From assembly GCF_004343195.1 (NCBI RefSeq), contig NZ_SMCR01000003.1, positions 1 through 64,000 on the forward strand: 64,000 nucleotides of DNA, in the 5' to 3' direction. How positions within the stretch are numbered: position 1 is the stretch's first letter; each line of letters opens with the position of its first letter. Below the pieces are notes generated by a model. That model saw only the letters and a program-made list of their open reading frames with translations. It was not told the DNA's origin and did not search any database. Position numbers and translations under genes: made by a program. The DNA is from Biostraticola tofi (GTDB taxonomy: Bacteria; Pseudomonadota; Gammaproteobacteria; Enterobacterales; Enterobacteriaceae). Positions 1 to 7,429 of the stretch are shown here, in pieces.

Positions 1-299
1 TTCCATTGGGTGATCTGCTCTGGATACAGACCTTTTTTACGGCAGTACGCCGCAATGTCGGTCTCACTGAGTGTGGCGGTCTCGATAATCACCGCTAAGC
101 GGGCTTGCGCCGGCCACTGTTCGCTGTTTTTGTCTGCACCCGGCACCGGTTTCCCCTCTGCTTTAGCCTGACTACGCCAATTATACAAAGTAGCTTCCGA
201 TATCCCTTCCATTTGTGCAACTGCGCTGACCGTCATGTTATACGGAGGAAGGAGTTTAGCCAGTGTGGCCGCCTTTCGCTCCGGTGAAATGCGCTTCAT
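1..299 (-). CDS. IS3-family transposase OrfA-like protein (partial)
   Basis: Translation from an ATG at 299 gives a protein opening MKRISPERKAATLAKLL, followed by a helix-turn-helix core with GISEATLYNWR around residues 32-42. This is the layout of OrfA (the DNA-binding half) of IS3-family transposases. About 99 residues are visible and the frame stays open to base 1, so the gene continues beyond the window. OrfA normally acts together with an OrfB DDE integrase made by frameshifting, which would lie to the left. Family placement rests on the N-terminal motif only. Confidence 0.72.
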   Translation of the reverse strand, partial: MKRISPERKAATLAKLLPPYNMTVSAVAQMEGISEATLYNWRSQAKAEGKPVPGADKNSEQWPAQARLAVIIETATLSETDIAAYCRKKGLYPEQITQW

Positions 300-355
300 A
301 AAATGTCCCCATCGCCCCATTAGGATTTATGATGGGGGTGACAAGTATCCTGACA
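1..355 (-). mobile_element. End of an IS3-type insertion sequence
   Basis: The transposase gene reads leftward out of the window. About 55 bases upstream of its start, the element appears to end at a 5'-TGTCAGGATAC terminus (read on the minus strand from 355). The TG...CA end fits IS3-family elements. The boundary lies only about 10 bases past the ybcJ stop codon, so the element inserted just downstream of ybcJ. The other end is outside the window, so the exact boundary and any target duplication cannot be confirmed. Confidence 0.6.
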
Positions 356-365
356 CTAGGGGAGA

Positions 366-578
366 TTACTCGACGATATTGACCGTCTGGCCCTGATACT
401 CTATCCGCTGCGCCGCCACGATTTTACAGCGCTTACGGGTTTCCATTTCACCATCGACCCTAACCAAACCTTCGGCGACCGCAATCTTTGCTGCCGCGCC
501 GCTGTCACACCATCCCTGAAACTTCAGCAAATCACAAAGAGCGATATGCGGGTGACCTTCTAATGAGAATGTTTCCAT
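366..578 (-). CDS. ybcJ: YbcJ, S4-like RNA-binding protein
   Basis: A 70-residue protein of the YbcJ/YaaA S4-like family, a small RNA-binding fold. It keeps the family core: LKFQGWCDSGAAAKIAVAEG at residues 18-37, then VRVDGEMETRKRCKI. Length matches E. coli YbcJ. It lies 12 bases downstream of folD on the same strand, the arrangement found in E. coli, so the two are probably co-transcribed. Its precise cellular role is not established. The gene is intact although an insertion sequence ends about 10 bases beyond its stop. Confidence 0.93.
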   Translation of the reverse strand: METFSLEGHPHIALCDLLKFQGWCDSGAAAKIAVAEGLVRVDGEMETRKRCKIVAAQRIEYQGQTVNIVE

Positions 579-590
579 GTTAATCCGCCT

Positions 591-1454
591 TCAGGATTGC
601 TTGTCGTGATAATCTTCGCAGGCCTGCAGCGTATTCTGCAGCAACGTTGCAACTGTCATCGGCCCTACGCCGCCCGGTACCGGGGTAATCCAGGATGCCC
701 GTTCAGCCGCGACGCTGAATTCAACATCACCGATCAACTTGCCATTGTCCAGCCGATTGATACCTACATCCAGCACTACCGCGCCTGGCTTTATCCACTC
801 TCCGGGAATAAAACCGGGTTTACCGACCGCCACCACCAGGATATCGGCGTTTTCAATATGCCGCTGCAGATCTTTGGTAAAGCGGTGGGTCACTGTTACC
901 GTACAACCGGCAAGCAGCAGCTCCAGGCTCATCGGCCGACCGACGATATTCGATGCGCCGACGACCACGGCATTCTGGCCAAAGGTATCAATGCCGCACC
1001 GCTCCAGCAGAGTAATAATGCCCCGTGGGGTACAGGGGCGCAGCAAGGGCGCACGCTGGCACAGGCGGCCGACATTGTATGGGTGAAAGCCGTCCACATC
1101 CTTATCAGGCGCAATGCGTTCCAATACGTTGATATTGTCAATGCCGGCAGGCAAGGGAAGCTGGACCAGTATACCATCGATGGTTTCATCGGCGTTCAGG
1201 GTGTCGATAAGCTCAAGCAGTGCTGATTCTGAAACGGTATCCGGCAGATCATATGAGCGTGAAATAAAGCCTACGTCTTCACAGGCTTTTCTTTTACTGC
1301 CAACATAGATTTGTGAGGCCGGATTTGCTCCGACCAGCACCACCGCTAAGCCCGGAGCGCGCTTGCCGATACTCAGGCGTTTTTGCACCAGACCAGCCAC
1401 TTCATTCCTGACCTGCTGCGCAATCGTTTTCCCATCTATAATTTTTGCAACCAT
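591..1454 (-). CDS. folD: FolD, methylenetetrahydrofolate dehydrogenase/cyclohydrolase
   Basis: Bifunctional cytosolic enzyme that interconverts 5,10-methylene-, 5,10-methenyl- and 10-formyl-tetrahydrofolate using NADP, supplying one-carbon units for purine and formyl-Met-tRNA synthesis. I chose the internal ATG ([14 protein letters not shown]), which gives 287 residues and matches E. coli FolD; an in-frame ATG eight codons upstream is open but not part of the family. Tyr50 and Lys54 (QIYVGSKRK) sit at the catalytic positions, followed by the [10 protein letters not shown] signature and the NADP-binding [10 protein letters not shown] motif. It is nearly full-length identical in pattern to the enteric enzyme and heads a short operon with ybcJ. 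Confidence 0.97.
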   Translation of the reverse strand: MVAKIIDGKTIAQQVRNEVAGLVQKRLSIGKRAPGLAVVLVGANPASQIYVGSKRKACEDVGFISRSYDLPDTVSESALLELIDTLNADETIDGILVQLPLPAGIDNINVLERIAPDKDVDGFHPYNVGRLCQRAPLLRPCTPRGIITLLERCGIDTFGQNAVVVGASNIVGRPMSLELLLAGCTVTVTHRFTKDLQRHIENADILVVAVGKPGFIPGEWIKPGAVVLDVGINRLDNGKLIGDVEFSVAAERASWITPVPGGVGPMTVATLLQNTLQACEDYHDKQS

Positions 1455-1640
1455 CTGAATTGATAATCCATAGTTCATTCATGCTGTGATAGGCGCTATT
1501 TTGTCAGAAGCGCGGCCTGCTGTCAGGCACTGAATGCGATACAATTGCTTAGCAGCTGAGCAGTAAGAAGAAAAGCCATTGACTAGGCCCGCTCGCTACG
1601 TATAATCCAATCCGCATTATGCAGCAGCACTTGCCCCTGT

Positions 1641-1717
1641 GCGCCCTTAGCTCAGTTGGATAGAGCAACGGCCTTCTAAGCCGTAGGTCACTGGTTCGAA
1701 TCCAGTAGGGCGTACCA
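1641..1717 (+). tRNA. argU: tRNA-Arg(UCU)
   Basis: A 77-base cloverleaf with a GCGCCCT/AGGGCGT acceptor stem, D-arm CTCAGTTGGATAGAG, anticodon loop CTTCTAA (anticodon TCT), GTTCGAATCC T-arm and an encoded CCA. This is the rare-codon AGA-reading argU. The position downstream of folD matches E. coli, where argU is also a prophage attachment site. The 3' half is duplicated 2.6 kb away at the far end of an integrated element. Confidence 0.96.
1673..1710 (+). repeat. attL-type repeat inside argU
   Basis: From the anticodon loop to the T-arm of argU, 31 bases (1673-1703) are identical to 4300-4330, followed by one mismatch and six more matches. A repeat of a tRNA 3' half beside an integrase gene is the usual attachment-site signature of tyrosine-recombinase elements. 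Insertion left argU intact. Confidence 0.88.
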
Positions 1718-1732
1718 TTTAAACTCAATGAG

Positions 1733-2416
1733 TTACATGTCATTTGTTCCGATCTGCTTTTCACTGTGGGACAGATTTGGGACACGTTCGTTAAAAATAA
1801 CGTCAATTTGCCTCGCGTGTTCAGTCAAATGATTCGGTGCCAGATGGGCATATCTGCGCACCATTTCTATACTCTCCCAACCTCCCATTTCCTGCAGCGC
1901 CGACAGCGGCACCCCGGATTGAATTAACCAACTCGCCCAGGGGTGTCTCAGATCGTGAAAACGAAATCGGTGATGCCTGCCCGTTTAAGTCCTGTTTTCC
2001 ACGCGCTATTATCATCCACCCTCATTTTTCTCACTGCATCCGTCATTGAGCCATCTGATCGATGCCATGCTTTCGTGTGCACAAACGCAAAACGTGAAGA
2101 TTGTGGCAATATCCCGCCCAGAAAAGTGCTCTAAGAAGAAAGAGATCTTCGGTTTGTCATCGTCCGGGCTGCGCTTGGTGTCCTTTTCATCCAGCCATCT
2201 GATACAGCACTCTTCAAAACTACGGACGGGTAGGTCACCTAATTGATCAACCCGCCACGCTTCCGATTTCAATCGGTCGTGCAACTTTTGTGCTTGCCGC
2301 TTGTCCGTTGTGCCAAGCGATTTCCTAACTCTTTTGCCTGTCGGTGTAAATAAATGACAATGCCAGACACCTCCCCTGAGGGTGATCGACCTGATGCTGC
2401 TCCTTTCGGTATGCAA
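1733..2416 (-). pseudogene. Tyrosine-recombinase integrase, internally deleted
   Basis: The N-terminal part opens at a TTG (HTERSSIRSITLRGG) and includes the SAM-like core-binding region (KRQAQKLHDRLKSE ... FEECCIRWLDEK). It stops matching the family at about EHFSGRDIATI. The C-terminal catalytic part continues in another frame near 2100: VRKMRVDDNSAW, then FRFHDLRH (Arg and His of the active site), [25 protein letters not shown] (with the nucleophile Tyr), ending at a TAA at 1733. So the middle of the gene is deleted and a frameshift joins the parts. Family members are about 380 residues. It faces argU, as expected for an integrase beside attL. Confidence 0.87.
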
Positions 2417-2598
2417 TCATCCCCGCTCGCTTTGCGAGTTTGGGGCGGATTGGCCAGGTAATTAATACAGGATTATTTCAGGATGAGATATTTCTGTGAT
2501 GGCCGGGATAGTCGAGCGGTTGAGTAGGTAAGTTAAAATGTCATAAATTCTCCCTCTGATGTATGATCACTGCAATTTAGCATCCTCCAGAGGGGTAT

Positions 2599-3678
2599 AT
2601 GAAAGGGAAGATCAGAGTAGAGGCGTTAGATGGGTTAAGGTTTTTTGCGTTTTTGATGGTGATAATGTACCACTACATGTTTGCCTCACCACTGTCTGGA
2701 CTTTTACCTAAAGAACTTGCAGTGAGATCATTTTTCTATGGTGATTTTGGTGTTGATTTGTTCTTCATCATTAGCGGAATCGTAATATCACTCTCGTCAG
2801 ATGGAAGAAAGCCTTTCGACTTCATCAAGTCCAGGATAAACAGGATTTTGCCAACATTTTTTATATTTAGTGTTGTGGCTCTCATATTTAGCATTTCTCT
2901 TCCTATGGTTGAGTTTAAAGAGAGAGCCGAATCTCTAATTTATAGTCTAACTTTTTTCCCGCAAGCATTCGGCCATTCATTTTTCAGTGATGTATATTGG
3001 ACAATACAAAAAGAAGTAACTTTCTACATTATCGTTTCCATAATGATGGTTTTTGGTGTCTGGGAAAGTAACAAAAGGAATTTCTGTTTTGCTTGGTTAT
3101 TATTAGCATTTGCAAACCAATATGTTATTTCATCTTCTTTAATTGAGTATCTATTTATAACAGAATATGCAGGTCACTTTATAGTTGGAATTGCAATTTA
3201 TAACATAAGCAAGGATAGGGTAAATCCTTTAGATATTGCCATAATCGCACTTGGCTCAATTCTTATTTATAGTCGCATGGTAGGATTCAACCAGCATTCT
3301 CAATCAAGCTTCGGGTACTCTGTGACAAATGCCTCTCTGCTACTTTCTTGCCTTGTGTTGATAACACTATCCTGGTGTGCATTCAACATAAAAGAAGTAG
3401 GGAAACATTATTCTACTGTAAAATTCTTAGGTGCAATGACGTACCCGCTTTATCTAATACATGCCGACATAGGATTTTGGTCTCATGCTATATTCGAGAG
3501 GCTTATATGGAACAAATACCCAATAACTCAATCATTAGTGGGTTACAAAACAACCATAGTAATAGCTGTTTTCACATCATTTGCAGTATGCGCAATTTAC
3601 ATAAAGTTCTTTGATAAATTAGTTATCAGTAAATTCAATAAGATATGGCTAATACTGCAAAGATCTAACAGGAAATAA
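2599..3678 (+). CDS. Membrane acyltransferase (OafA/acyltransferase-3 family)
   Basis: A 359-residue polytopic membrane protein of the acyltransferase-3 family, which moves acetyl or other acyl groups onto surface sugars. Visible hallmarks are LDGLRFFAFLMVIMYHY at residues 10-26 (conserved Arg and His), FGVDLFFIISGIVI around 50-63 and RINRILPTFFIF around 84, then about eight further hydrophobic segments and YPLYLIHADIGF near residue 285. AGAGGGG precedes the ATG by five bases. The gene is markedly AT-rich compared with chromosomal neighbours, a sign of transfer, and is cargo of the argU element. Phages often carry such genes to modify O-antigen; the actual acceptor here is unknown. Confidence 0.85.
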   Translation: MKGKIRVEALDGLRFFAFLMVIMYHYMFASPLSGLLPKELAVRSFFYGDFGVDLFFIISGIVISLSSDGRKPFDFIKSRINRILPTFFIFSVVALIFSISLPMVEFKERAESLIYSLTFFPQAFGHSFFSDVYWTIQKEVTFYIIVSIMMVFGVWESNKRNFCFAWLLLAFANQYVISSSLIEYLFITEYAGHFIVGIAIYNISKDRVNPLDIAIIALGSILIYSRMVGFNQHSQSSFGYSVTNASLLLSCLVLITLSWCAFNIKEVGKHYSTVKFLGAMTYPLYLIHADIGFWSHAIFERLIWNKYPITQSLVGYKTTIVIAVFTSFAVCAIYIKFFDKLVISKFNKIWLILQRSNRK

Positions 3679-3742
3679 AATTGATATATATTGCCCGAGT
3701 GGAGTGGGATGCAATTGACAAGAGATGATAAGCGATTAATTA

Positions 3743-3762
3743 TACTGTATGTCCAAACAGTA
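3743..3762 (+). promoter_or_regulatory. LexA (SOS) box
   Basis: The sequence TACTGT-N8-ACAGTA is a perfect CTGT-N8-ACAG LexA operator with two further symmetric bases on each side. It ends 13 bases before the ATG at 3776, where a repressor would block the gene. It shows that the downstream UmuD'-like gene is DNA-damage inducible, provided the host has LexA. Confidence 0.93.
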
Positions 3763-3775
3763 TCGAGGGCTTATC

Positions 3776-4165
3776 ATGGGTTTCCCATCTCCGGCAAACG
3801 ACGACATTGAAGACAGAATTTCGCTCGATCAGCTGTGCATTTTGCGGCCTTCATCCACGTATTTCATGAAAGCTGTGGATGGTTCGCCGCAACACGGTAT
3901 ATTGCCGGACTCGCTGTTAGTGGTAGACAGGGCCAGAACGCCTGTTGATGGATCTGTCGTCGTGGCTGATGTTGGCGGTGAGCATATGCTGTGCATGCTG
4001 CAGCTATACCCATCGCCTGCGCTCAAAAAACTGGACATGCAGAAAGCTGTGAGGCGGCTAACAGAGGATTCTATCTCTGATGAAGCGGCGGTGATTTTTG
4101 GCGTTGTGTCGTATTCAGCCAACAGCACGCCATGTTTCGAGTTCGAAGACAGGCCGTGCATGTGA
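3776..4165 (+). CDS. HumD/UmuD'-like orphan SOS protein
   Basis: A 129-residue relative of UmuD, the polymerase V accessory subunit. I start it at 3776, after GAGGG at 3765-3769; an upstream in-frame ATG lies inside the LexA box. The protein begins MGFPSPANDDIEDRISLDQL, which aligns with UmuD from residue 25, exactly after the Cys24-Gly25 self-cleavage site. It is thus made as a pre-cleaved UmuD' form, as described for phage P1 HumD. Ser37 aligns with catalytic Ser60, but the residue aligned with catalytic Lys97 is Cys73, so autoproteolysis looks impossible. No umuC follows. It may combine with a host UmuC or modulate SOS; the alignment was done by eye. Confidence 0.82.
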   Translation: MGFPSPANDDIEDRISLDQLCILRPSSTYFMKAVDGSPQHGILPDSLLVVDRARTPVDGSVVVADVGGEHMLCMLQLYPSPALKKLDMQKAVRRLTEDSISDEAAVIFGVVSYSANSTPCFEFEDRPCM

Positions 4166-4299
4166 TCGTTAGCGTGGGACACTTTTGGCACACACAAAGG
4201 GTTGTAGTGTTTTACAAGCCTTTGCATGTTTTTGCATCGTGGGACGTGTGAGCGCGTATTGATGCGGTAAGTTACTGTGTTAAAAGGTAAATCTAGGAA

Positions 4300-4337
4300 C
4301 TTCTAAGCCGTAGGTCACTGGTTCGAATCCTGTAGGG
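4300..4337 (+). repeat. attR-type copy of the argU 3' half
   Basis: Thirty-one bases identical to argU positions 1673-1703, then a mismatch and GTAGGG. It lacks the 5' half and CCA end, so it is not a tRNA gene. It separates the two integrase copies and marks the junction of two tandem integrations. Confidence 0.88.
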
Positions 4338-4569
4338 GTTAAAAATCACATCGATTTGCCTCGCGTGTTCAGTCAAATGATTCGCTGCAAGGTGGGCATA
4401 CCTCCGCACCATTTCGATTGACTCCCAGCTGCCCATTTCCTGCAATACAGATTTTGGCACCCCGGACTGTATTAACCAGCTTGCCCAGGTATGCCTCAAG
4501 TCATGAAAACGAAAGTCAGTGATGCCAGCTCGGCGAAGGCTAGTTCGCCAGGCTGTGTTATCATCAATC

Positions 4570-4619
4570 CGCATCTTCCTCACTGACTGCGTCCTACTGC
4601 CGTCAGTGAGGAAGATGCG
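4570..4619. repeat. Perfect 18-bp inverted repeat inside the second integrase
   Basis: Bases 4570-4587 are the exact reverse complement of 4602-4619, with a 14-base spacer. The right arm is genuine integrase sequence (coding for VRKMR). The left arm replaces the expected integrase sequence, so an inverted copy was written into the gene, most simply by template switching in replication. It breaks the reading frame and could form a strong hairpin. Confidence 0.85.
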
Positions 4620-4736
4620 CTGAGATGCACAAAGACATAACGCAAATTACTGTCTATCTGATCTTTTAACACCTTAAGCGCAGTATCTTTCAAAGCTACA
4701 CCTATCGCTTTGCCGGCCTTGGCATTCTCTGGGTGT

Positions 4737-4760
4737 AAATAAAAGCCCGCCGAAGCGGGC
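4737..4760 (-). terminator. Rho-independent terminator
   Basis: On the minus strand GCCCGC-TTCG-GCGGGC is followed by TTTTATTT. It lies about 70 bases downstream of the secreted-protein gene ending at 4830 and probably ends its transcript. Confidence 0.8.
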
Positions 4761-4829
4761 CAGAACAGGGATTAATCAATCAAGCTTGTCTCATAAGGAA
4801 TGACTAACTTCCTGACTTGCTTTTTTCCA

Positions 4830-5276
4830 TCACTCTATCTTTTTTGTATCAACTATCTTAAGCCCCTTGAAATTTAAATCGTCGGGGTTTGTTATTTTAT
4901 TAATAACGTAGTTCTTCAAGTATTCATCAATTTTATTATCTATTTTTATATTTTTAGCTGTCATTATTCGTTGCGGTAAAGCCTTCTGGTTTGTATTTTT
5001 CACACGCCAGACATCAACCATTCCAGGCTTCACTTCGTCCAAATAGCACATTACGCCAGTCCCTGGCTTGCGACTCCAGGCGCTTCTTGTGCCGCACTGG
5101 CTCCCGTCTGCGGCCTTAATTTCAGGACAAGGGCAGGGGCCGGTGTAGGTGATATGTCTTTTCAAATACTCCCTAATGATTTCCGTTTTAACCTCATTGT
5201 CAGATAACATTGGATTTGCAATGGAGAAAGAAGATATTGATGTCATTGAAATAAATAAAAATAGTATTTTTAACAT
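4830..5276 (-). CDS. Small secreted protein with a CPCP motif
   Basis: From the ATG at 5276 (preceded by AGGAAT at a good distance) the product is 148 residues with a clear signal peptide, MLKILFLFISMTSISSFSIA-NP. The mature part has a Cys-rich core, TYTGPCPCPEIKAADGSQCG followed by RSAWSRKPG and a further Cys (VMCYLDEV), around residues 45-80. A CPCP...G..CG.RSA(W/Y)S(R) pattern recurs in small exported proteins of many proteobacteria whose function I do not know. Four closely spaced Cys suggest a disulfide-stabilised periplasmic fold. AT-rich composition fits the accessory region. Genuine gene likely; role unknown. Confidence 0.7.
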   Translation of the reverse strand: MLKILFLFISMTSISSFSIANPMLSDNEVKTEIIREYLKRHITYTGPCPCPEIKAADGSQCGTRSAWSRKPGTGVMCYLDEVKPGMVDVWRVKNTNQKALPQRIMTAKNIKIDNKIDEYLKNYVINKITNPDDLNFKGLKIVDTKKIE

Positions 5277-5604
5277 ATAATTCCTTTTATGTTCAGAAGA
5301 AAAGCCCGGCATGGGCAAGCTGAATGTAAAAGGTTTCACTTAATATGTGAAGCTGCTTCAGGTTTAAATTTTAACTGCAGCTAAAAACGTGTTTCATGTT
5401 TAAAAATTGTTGGGATTGGATTAATGTAAGCATTGAATCCATGTTCTTCCTCCTCAGGGATTCGCCAACCGATTTTGCAAGCGCTAAAATACCTCTAACG
5501 TCGTGGGTCCCTGCGATTACTGCCGCCGTGCTGGCGTTTCTCAGCCCAATATCCGGTGTTGAGGTGGATTTCTCCACCCGTGCGCTAATAGCCCCTCAGA
5601 AAGA
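5277..5604. other. Intergenic stretch between secreted-protein gene and transposase wreck
   Basis: No conserved gene recognised. On the minus strand a GAGGAGG sequence sits before a 23-codon frame opening MDSMLTLIQSQQF (ATG near 5443), which could be a small peptide or a fragment of something lost. Open frames of 68-88 codons occur on both strands but show no family resemblance. Confidence 0.4.
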
Positions 5605-6135
5605 GTGCTGGATATGTGGTTTGTCGAAAACGGAGGCGCGAAGTTCTGGCTCAGTGTGCTGACAGAGCTCAAACCGCGGGGGCCTGCACATCCCTGATTG
5701 CCTGCGTGGACAGCCTGAATGGCTTCACGGATGCGATAAACAGCGTTTAGCCACAGACACCTATCCAGCTGCGCATCATTCATAGGGTGCGCAACAGCCT
5801 GGAATACCTGTCATGGAAGGACTACAAGGCCGTCACCGGCGGGTTAAAACGGTATAGCAGGCTCCGACGGAAGCAGCCGCGCTGATGGTGCTGGATGCGC
5901 TCGGGGACGTATGGGATGACAAATATCCGCAAGGCAATTTACACTACGAATGCCACCGAGTCGCTGAACAGTGTTAACCGGGCAGCCATCAACAAGCCAG
6001 CGGGGTTCCCGACAGACGACTCGGCGCGAAAAGTTATTTATCTGACGATCAAGGATGCGTCAAACAAATGGAGTATGCCGATCCAGAAGGCGGTTTGCCA
6101 TGAGCCGTTTTTTTATCGAGTTCGGTGACCGCTTG
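5605..6135 (+). pseudogene. IS256-family (mutator-type) transposase remnant
   Basis: In shifting frames the translation recalls the C-terminal half of IS256-type transposases: NGGAKFWLSVLTELK, then IACVDSLNGFTDAI, RVRNSLEYLSWKDYKAVT, and near the end IRKAIYTTNATESLNSVNRA, FPTDDSARKVIYLTIKDASNKWSMPIQ, FFIEFGDR. The catalytic TNxxES region is present, but several frameshifts and an internal deletion (between the DALGDVWDDKYPQ and IRKAIYTTN blocks) kill the gene. Terminal inverted repeats were not identified. The N-terminal half is missing. Confidence 0.85.
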
Positions 6136-6289
6136 AACTATCACTTTCAATACGGTGACAATAATACAGAGTTATTTGCAGGGTCATGATCTCAAAAAAT
6201 GCATGGCTTTAACATGGGGGTATTTACAGAATTATAAAGTTAGTGGTAATATTTTCATACATAATGATTCATCATGGTTAAATTCTCTC

Positions 6290-6625
6290 ATGAAGTTAAC
6301 TGCCGCTTTAATATTAGGATTCGCATTTTCATTATCGGCGCAAGCTGCAGTGTATAAGTTGCATATCCCAACTGATATAAAGGCAGAATATACTGTGCTT
6401 GAGAAGGGAGGCAAAGGGAACTTCAAGGCGATAGTAACTAAAAGAGTTGGGCCTTCAGGCACCTCATTTTCTAAACGGCTATACGATTGTTCAAACCATA
6501 CCGTCAAATATCTTGGTGAGGGTGACACCTTTGAAGAAATGCAGTCATCTTCCCCACATTCTGATATGGCGCCTATATTTGATGAATCAATTGCTGATTA
6601 TGTTGGTAGGGAAGCATGTAAATAG
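6290..6625 (+). CDS. Small exported protein of unknown function
   Basis: A 111-residue product starting MKLTAALILGFAFSLSAQA, a textbook signal peptide cleaved after AQA, followed by AVYKLHIPTDIKAEYTVLEKGG. Mature Cys at about residues 67 and 110 could pair in the periplasm. I prefer the ATG at 6290 over upstream starts because the signal peptide begins there, though the ribosome-binding site is weak. I do not recognise the family. AT-rich base use and location among transposase and element remnants suggest acquired DNA. Confidence 0.6.
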   Translation: MKLTAALILGFAFSLSAQAAVYKLHIPTDIKAEYTVLEKGGKGNFKAIVTKRVGPSGTSFSKRLYDCSNHTVKYLGEGDTFEEMQSSSPHSDMAPIFDESIADYVGREACK

Positions 6626-6990
6626 CGCTGAATATCAAATGAATCCGCTGCGCCAGTTGCAAAGCGACAATTAACCGCTTACAACAATTTAGGCCTTCAT
6701 CGCCATGGAAATGGACCGCGACAAAAAGTCGCGGTGAAGCCGAAGAAGGCCATAAGTGACAGCGCAGGGATGATTCATGGCACGGGTTCAATTCATCGGA
6801 CAAAATGTCAGGCAGCAATTGACAGACCAAGGTTTGACGCCGACAGTCGCGCAGGGATAAATGAGGCCGTATGATGGCTAGCGCTGCTGTTCTTAAGCCA
6901 GCCAATAGGAGCAATGTTTGATGATCTGAGCAGCTTCCCTTAAGTCATCGAGATAGTAGATAAGAGTCGTTCTTTTATGGAGATAGCCAT
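6626..6990. other. Gene-poor stretch
   Basis: No gene can be supported. A hairpin ACCGCGAC-AAAAA-GTCGCGGT occupies 6715-6735 without a following T-run. A 113-codon minus-strand frame here has no family resemblance and opposes other weak frames. The segment may be decayed coding sequence. Confidence 0.5.
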
Positions 6991-7012
6991 AAAAAAAACC
7001 GCTATAGGCGGC
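6991..7012 (-). terminator. Rho-independent terminator
   Basis: On the minus strand CCGC-CTATA-GCGG is followed by eight T. It lies just past the stop codon of the lipoprotein-like gene at 7031 and probably served it. Confidence 0.7.
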
Positions 7013-7030
7013 TCGATTAAGTCGATAAAT

Positions 7031-7429
7031 TCAGATATGGTTTTCGCAATTAGGCAGAGTCTTGTCAATAATCAGATTACCCTCAGCACGGTAGCCAAAG
7101 GTACCGAAGATAAAGGCATGATTCAGTTGTGTAACGACTACGTCACTCAGTCCAACTGCGCACTTATCTTTTTCGATAGCCCCGTCCATCGCTGTTTTCA
7201 TATTCGGAATGCCCAATGGGAAAAGCACAACCGGATACTTATCTTCACCAGTAACACGCGGTCCTTTCAAGAATTTTGCAGCATTAATGTTATAGTTCTT
7301 GGTACTACCTACCGTCGCCTTCATCATGGCATCGTCAGGATGAATAATAATGCAATTGTCCAGGCAGGGGTTTTCCGGCGAAACAGGTCGCCCAAGACAT
7401 ATACAACTGGAATGACGGTAGGAGTACTC
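7031..7429 (-). pseudogene. Decayed lipoprotein-like gene, N-terminus lost
   Basis: The minus-strand frame is open from a TGA at 7430 to 7031 and reads RPVSPENPCLDNCIIIHPDD, VGSTKNYNINAAKFLKGPRV, YPVVLFPLGIPNMKTAMDGA, AVGLSDVVVTQLNHAF, EGNLIIDKTLPNCE. The even conservation-like composition and the terminator beyond it argue for a real former gene; the 'PVVLF..GIPNMKTA' and 'VVVT' blocks recall small enterobacterial outer-membrane lipoproteins. No ATG with a signal peptide or lipobox precedes it in frame; the first ATG is at 7327, inside the domain. So I call it a pseudogene, although translation from 7327 cannot be excluded. Confidence 0.55.

Larger units (their letters stand above)
1711..4337. 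mobile_element. Decayed integrative element at argU
   Basis: A 2.6-kb segment bounded by copies of the argU 3' half. Reading inward from argU it holds a broken integrase, a membrane acyltransferase, and a LexA-boxed UmuD'-like gene next to the distal repeat. No replication, capsid or transfer genes are present, so it is a satellite-sized remnant or a much-deleted prophage. The AT-rich acyltransferase differs clearly in base composition from folD and dacA. Because the integrase is broken it is probably immobile unless a helper acts. Confidence 0.8.
4293..4735 (-). pseudogene. Second tandem integrase, truncated and rearranged
   Basis: The catalytic C-terminus ([50 protein letters not shown]) closely parallels the first integrase but differs in many bases, so it is a diverged sister, not a recent duplicate. 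Upstream, a middle part is readable in another frame (AKAGKAIGVALKDTALKVL ... LRYVFVH). The junction between the two is scrambled by an inverted repeat. The N-terminal half is missing. Its stop codon at 4293 lies beyond the duplicated tRNA segment. It implies an older, second element integrated at the same site. Confidence 0.82.

Noticed and set aside
1821-2015. 64-70-codon frames on both strands beside argU
   Set aside because: Out-of-frame readings of the integrase C-terminal sequence, which itself translates well in the remaining frame.
2012-2416. A complete small gene of 134 codons
   Set aside because: It is the N-terminal integrase part running out of frame after an internal deletion.
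4300-4340. Possible second tRNA-Arg gene
   Set aside because: Only the anticodon loop to T-arm is present; no 5' acceptor, D-arm or CCA, so it is an attachment-site remnant.
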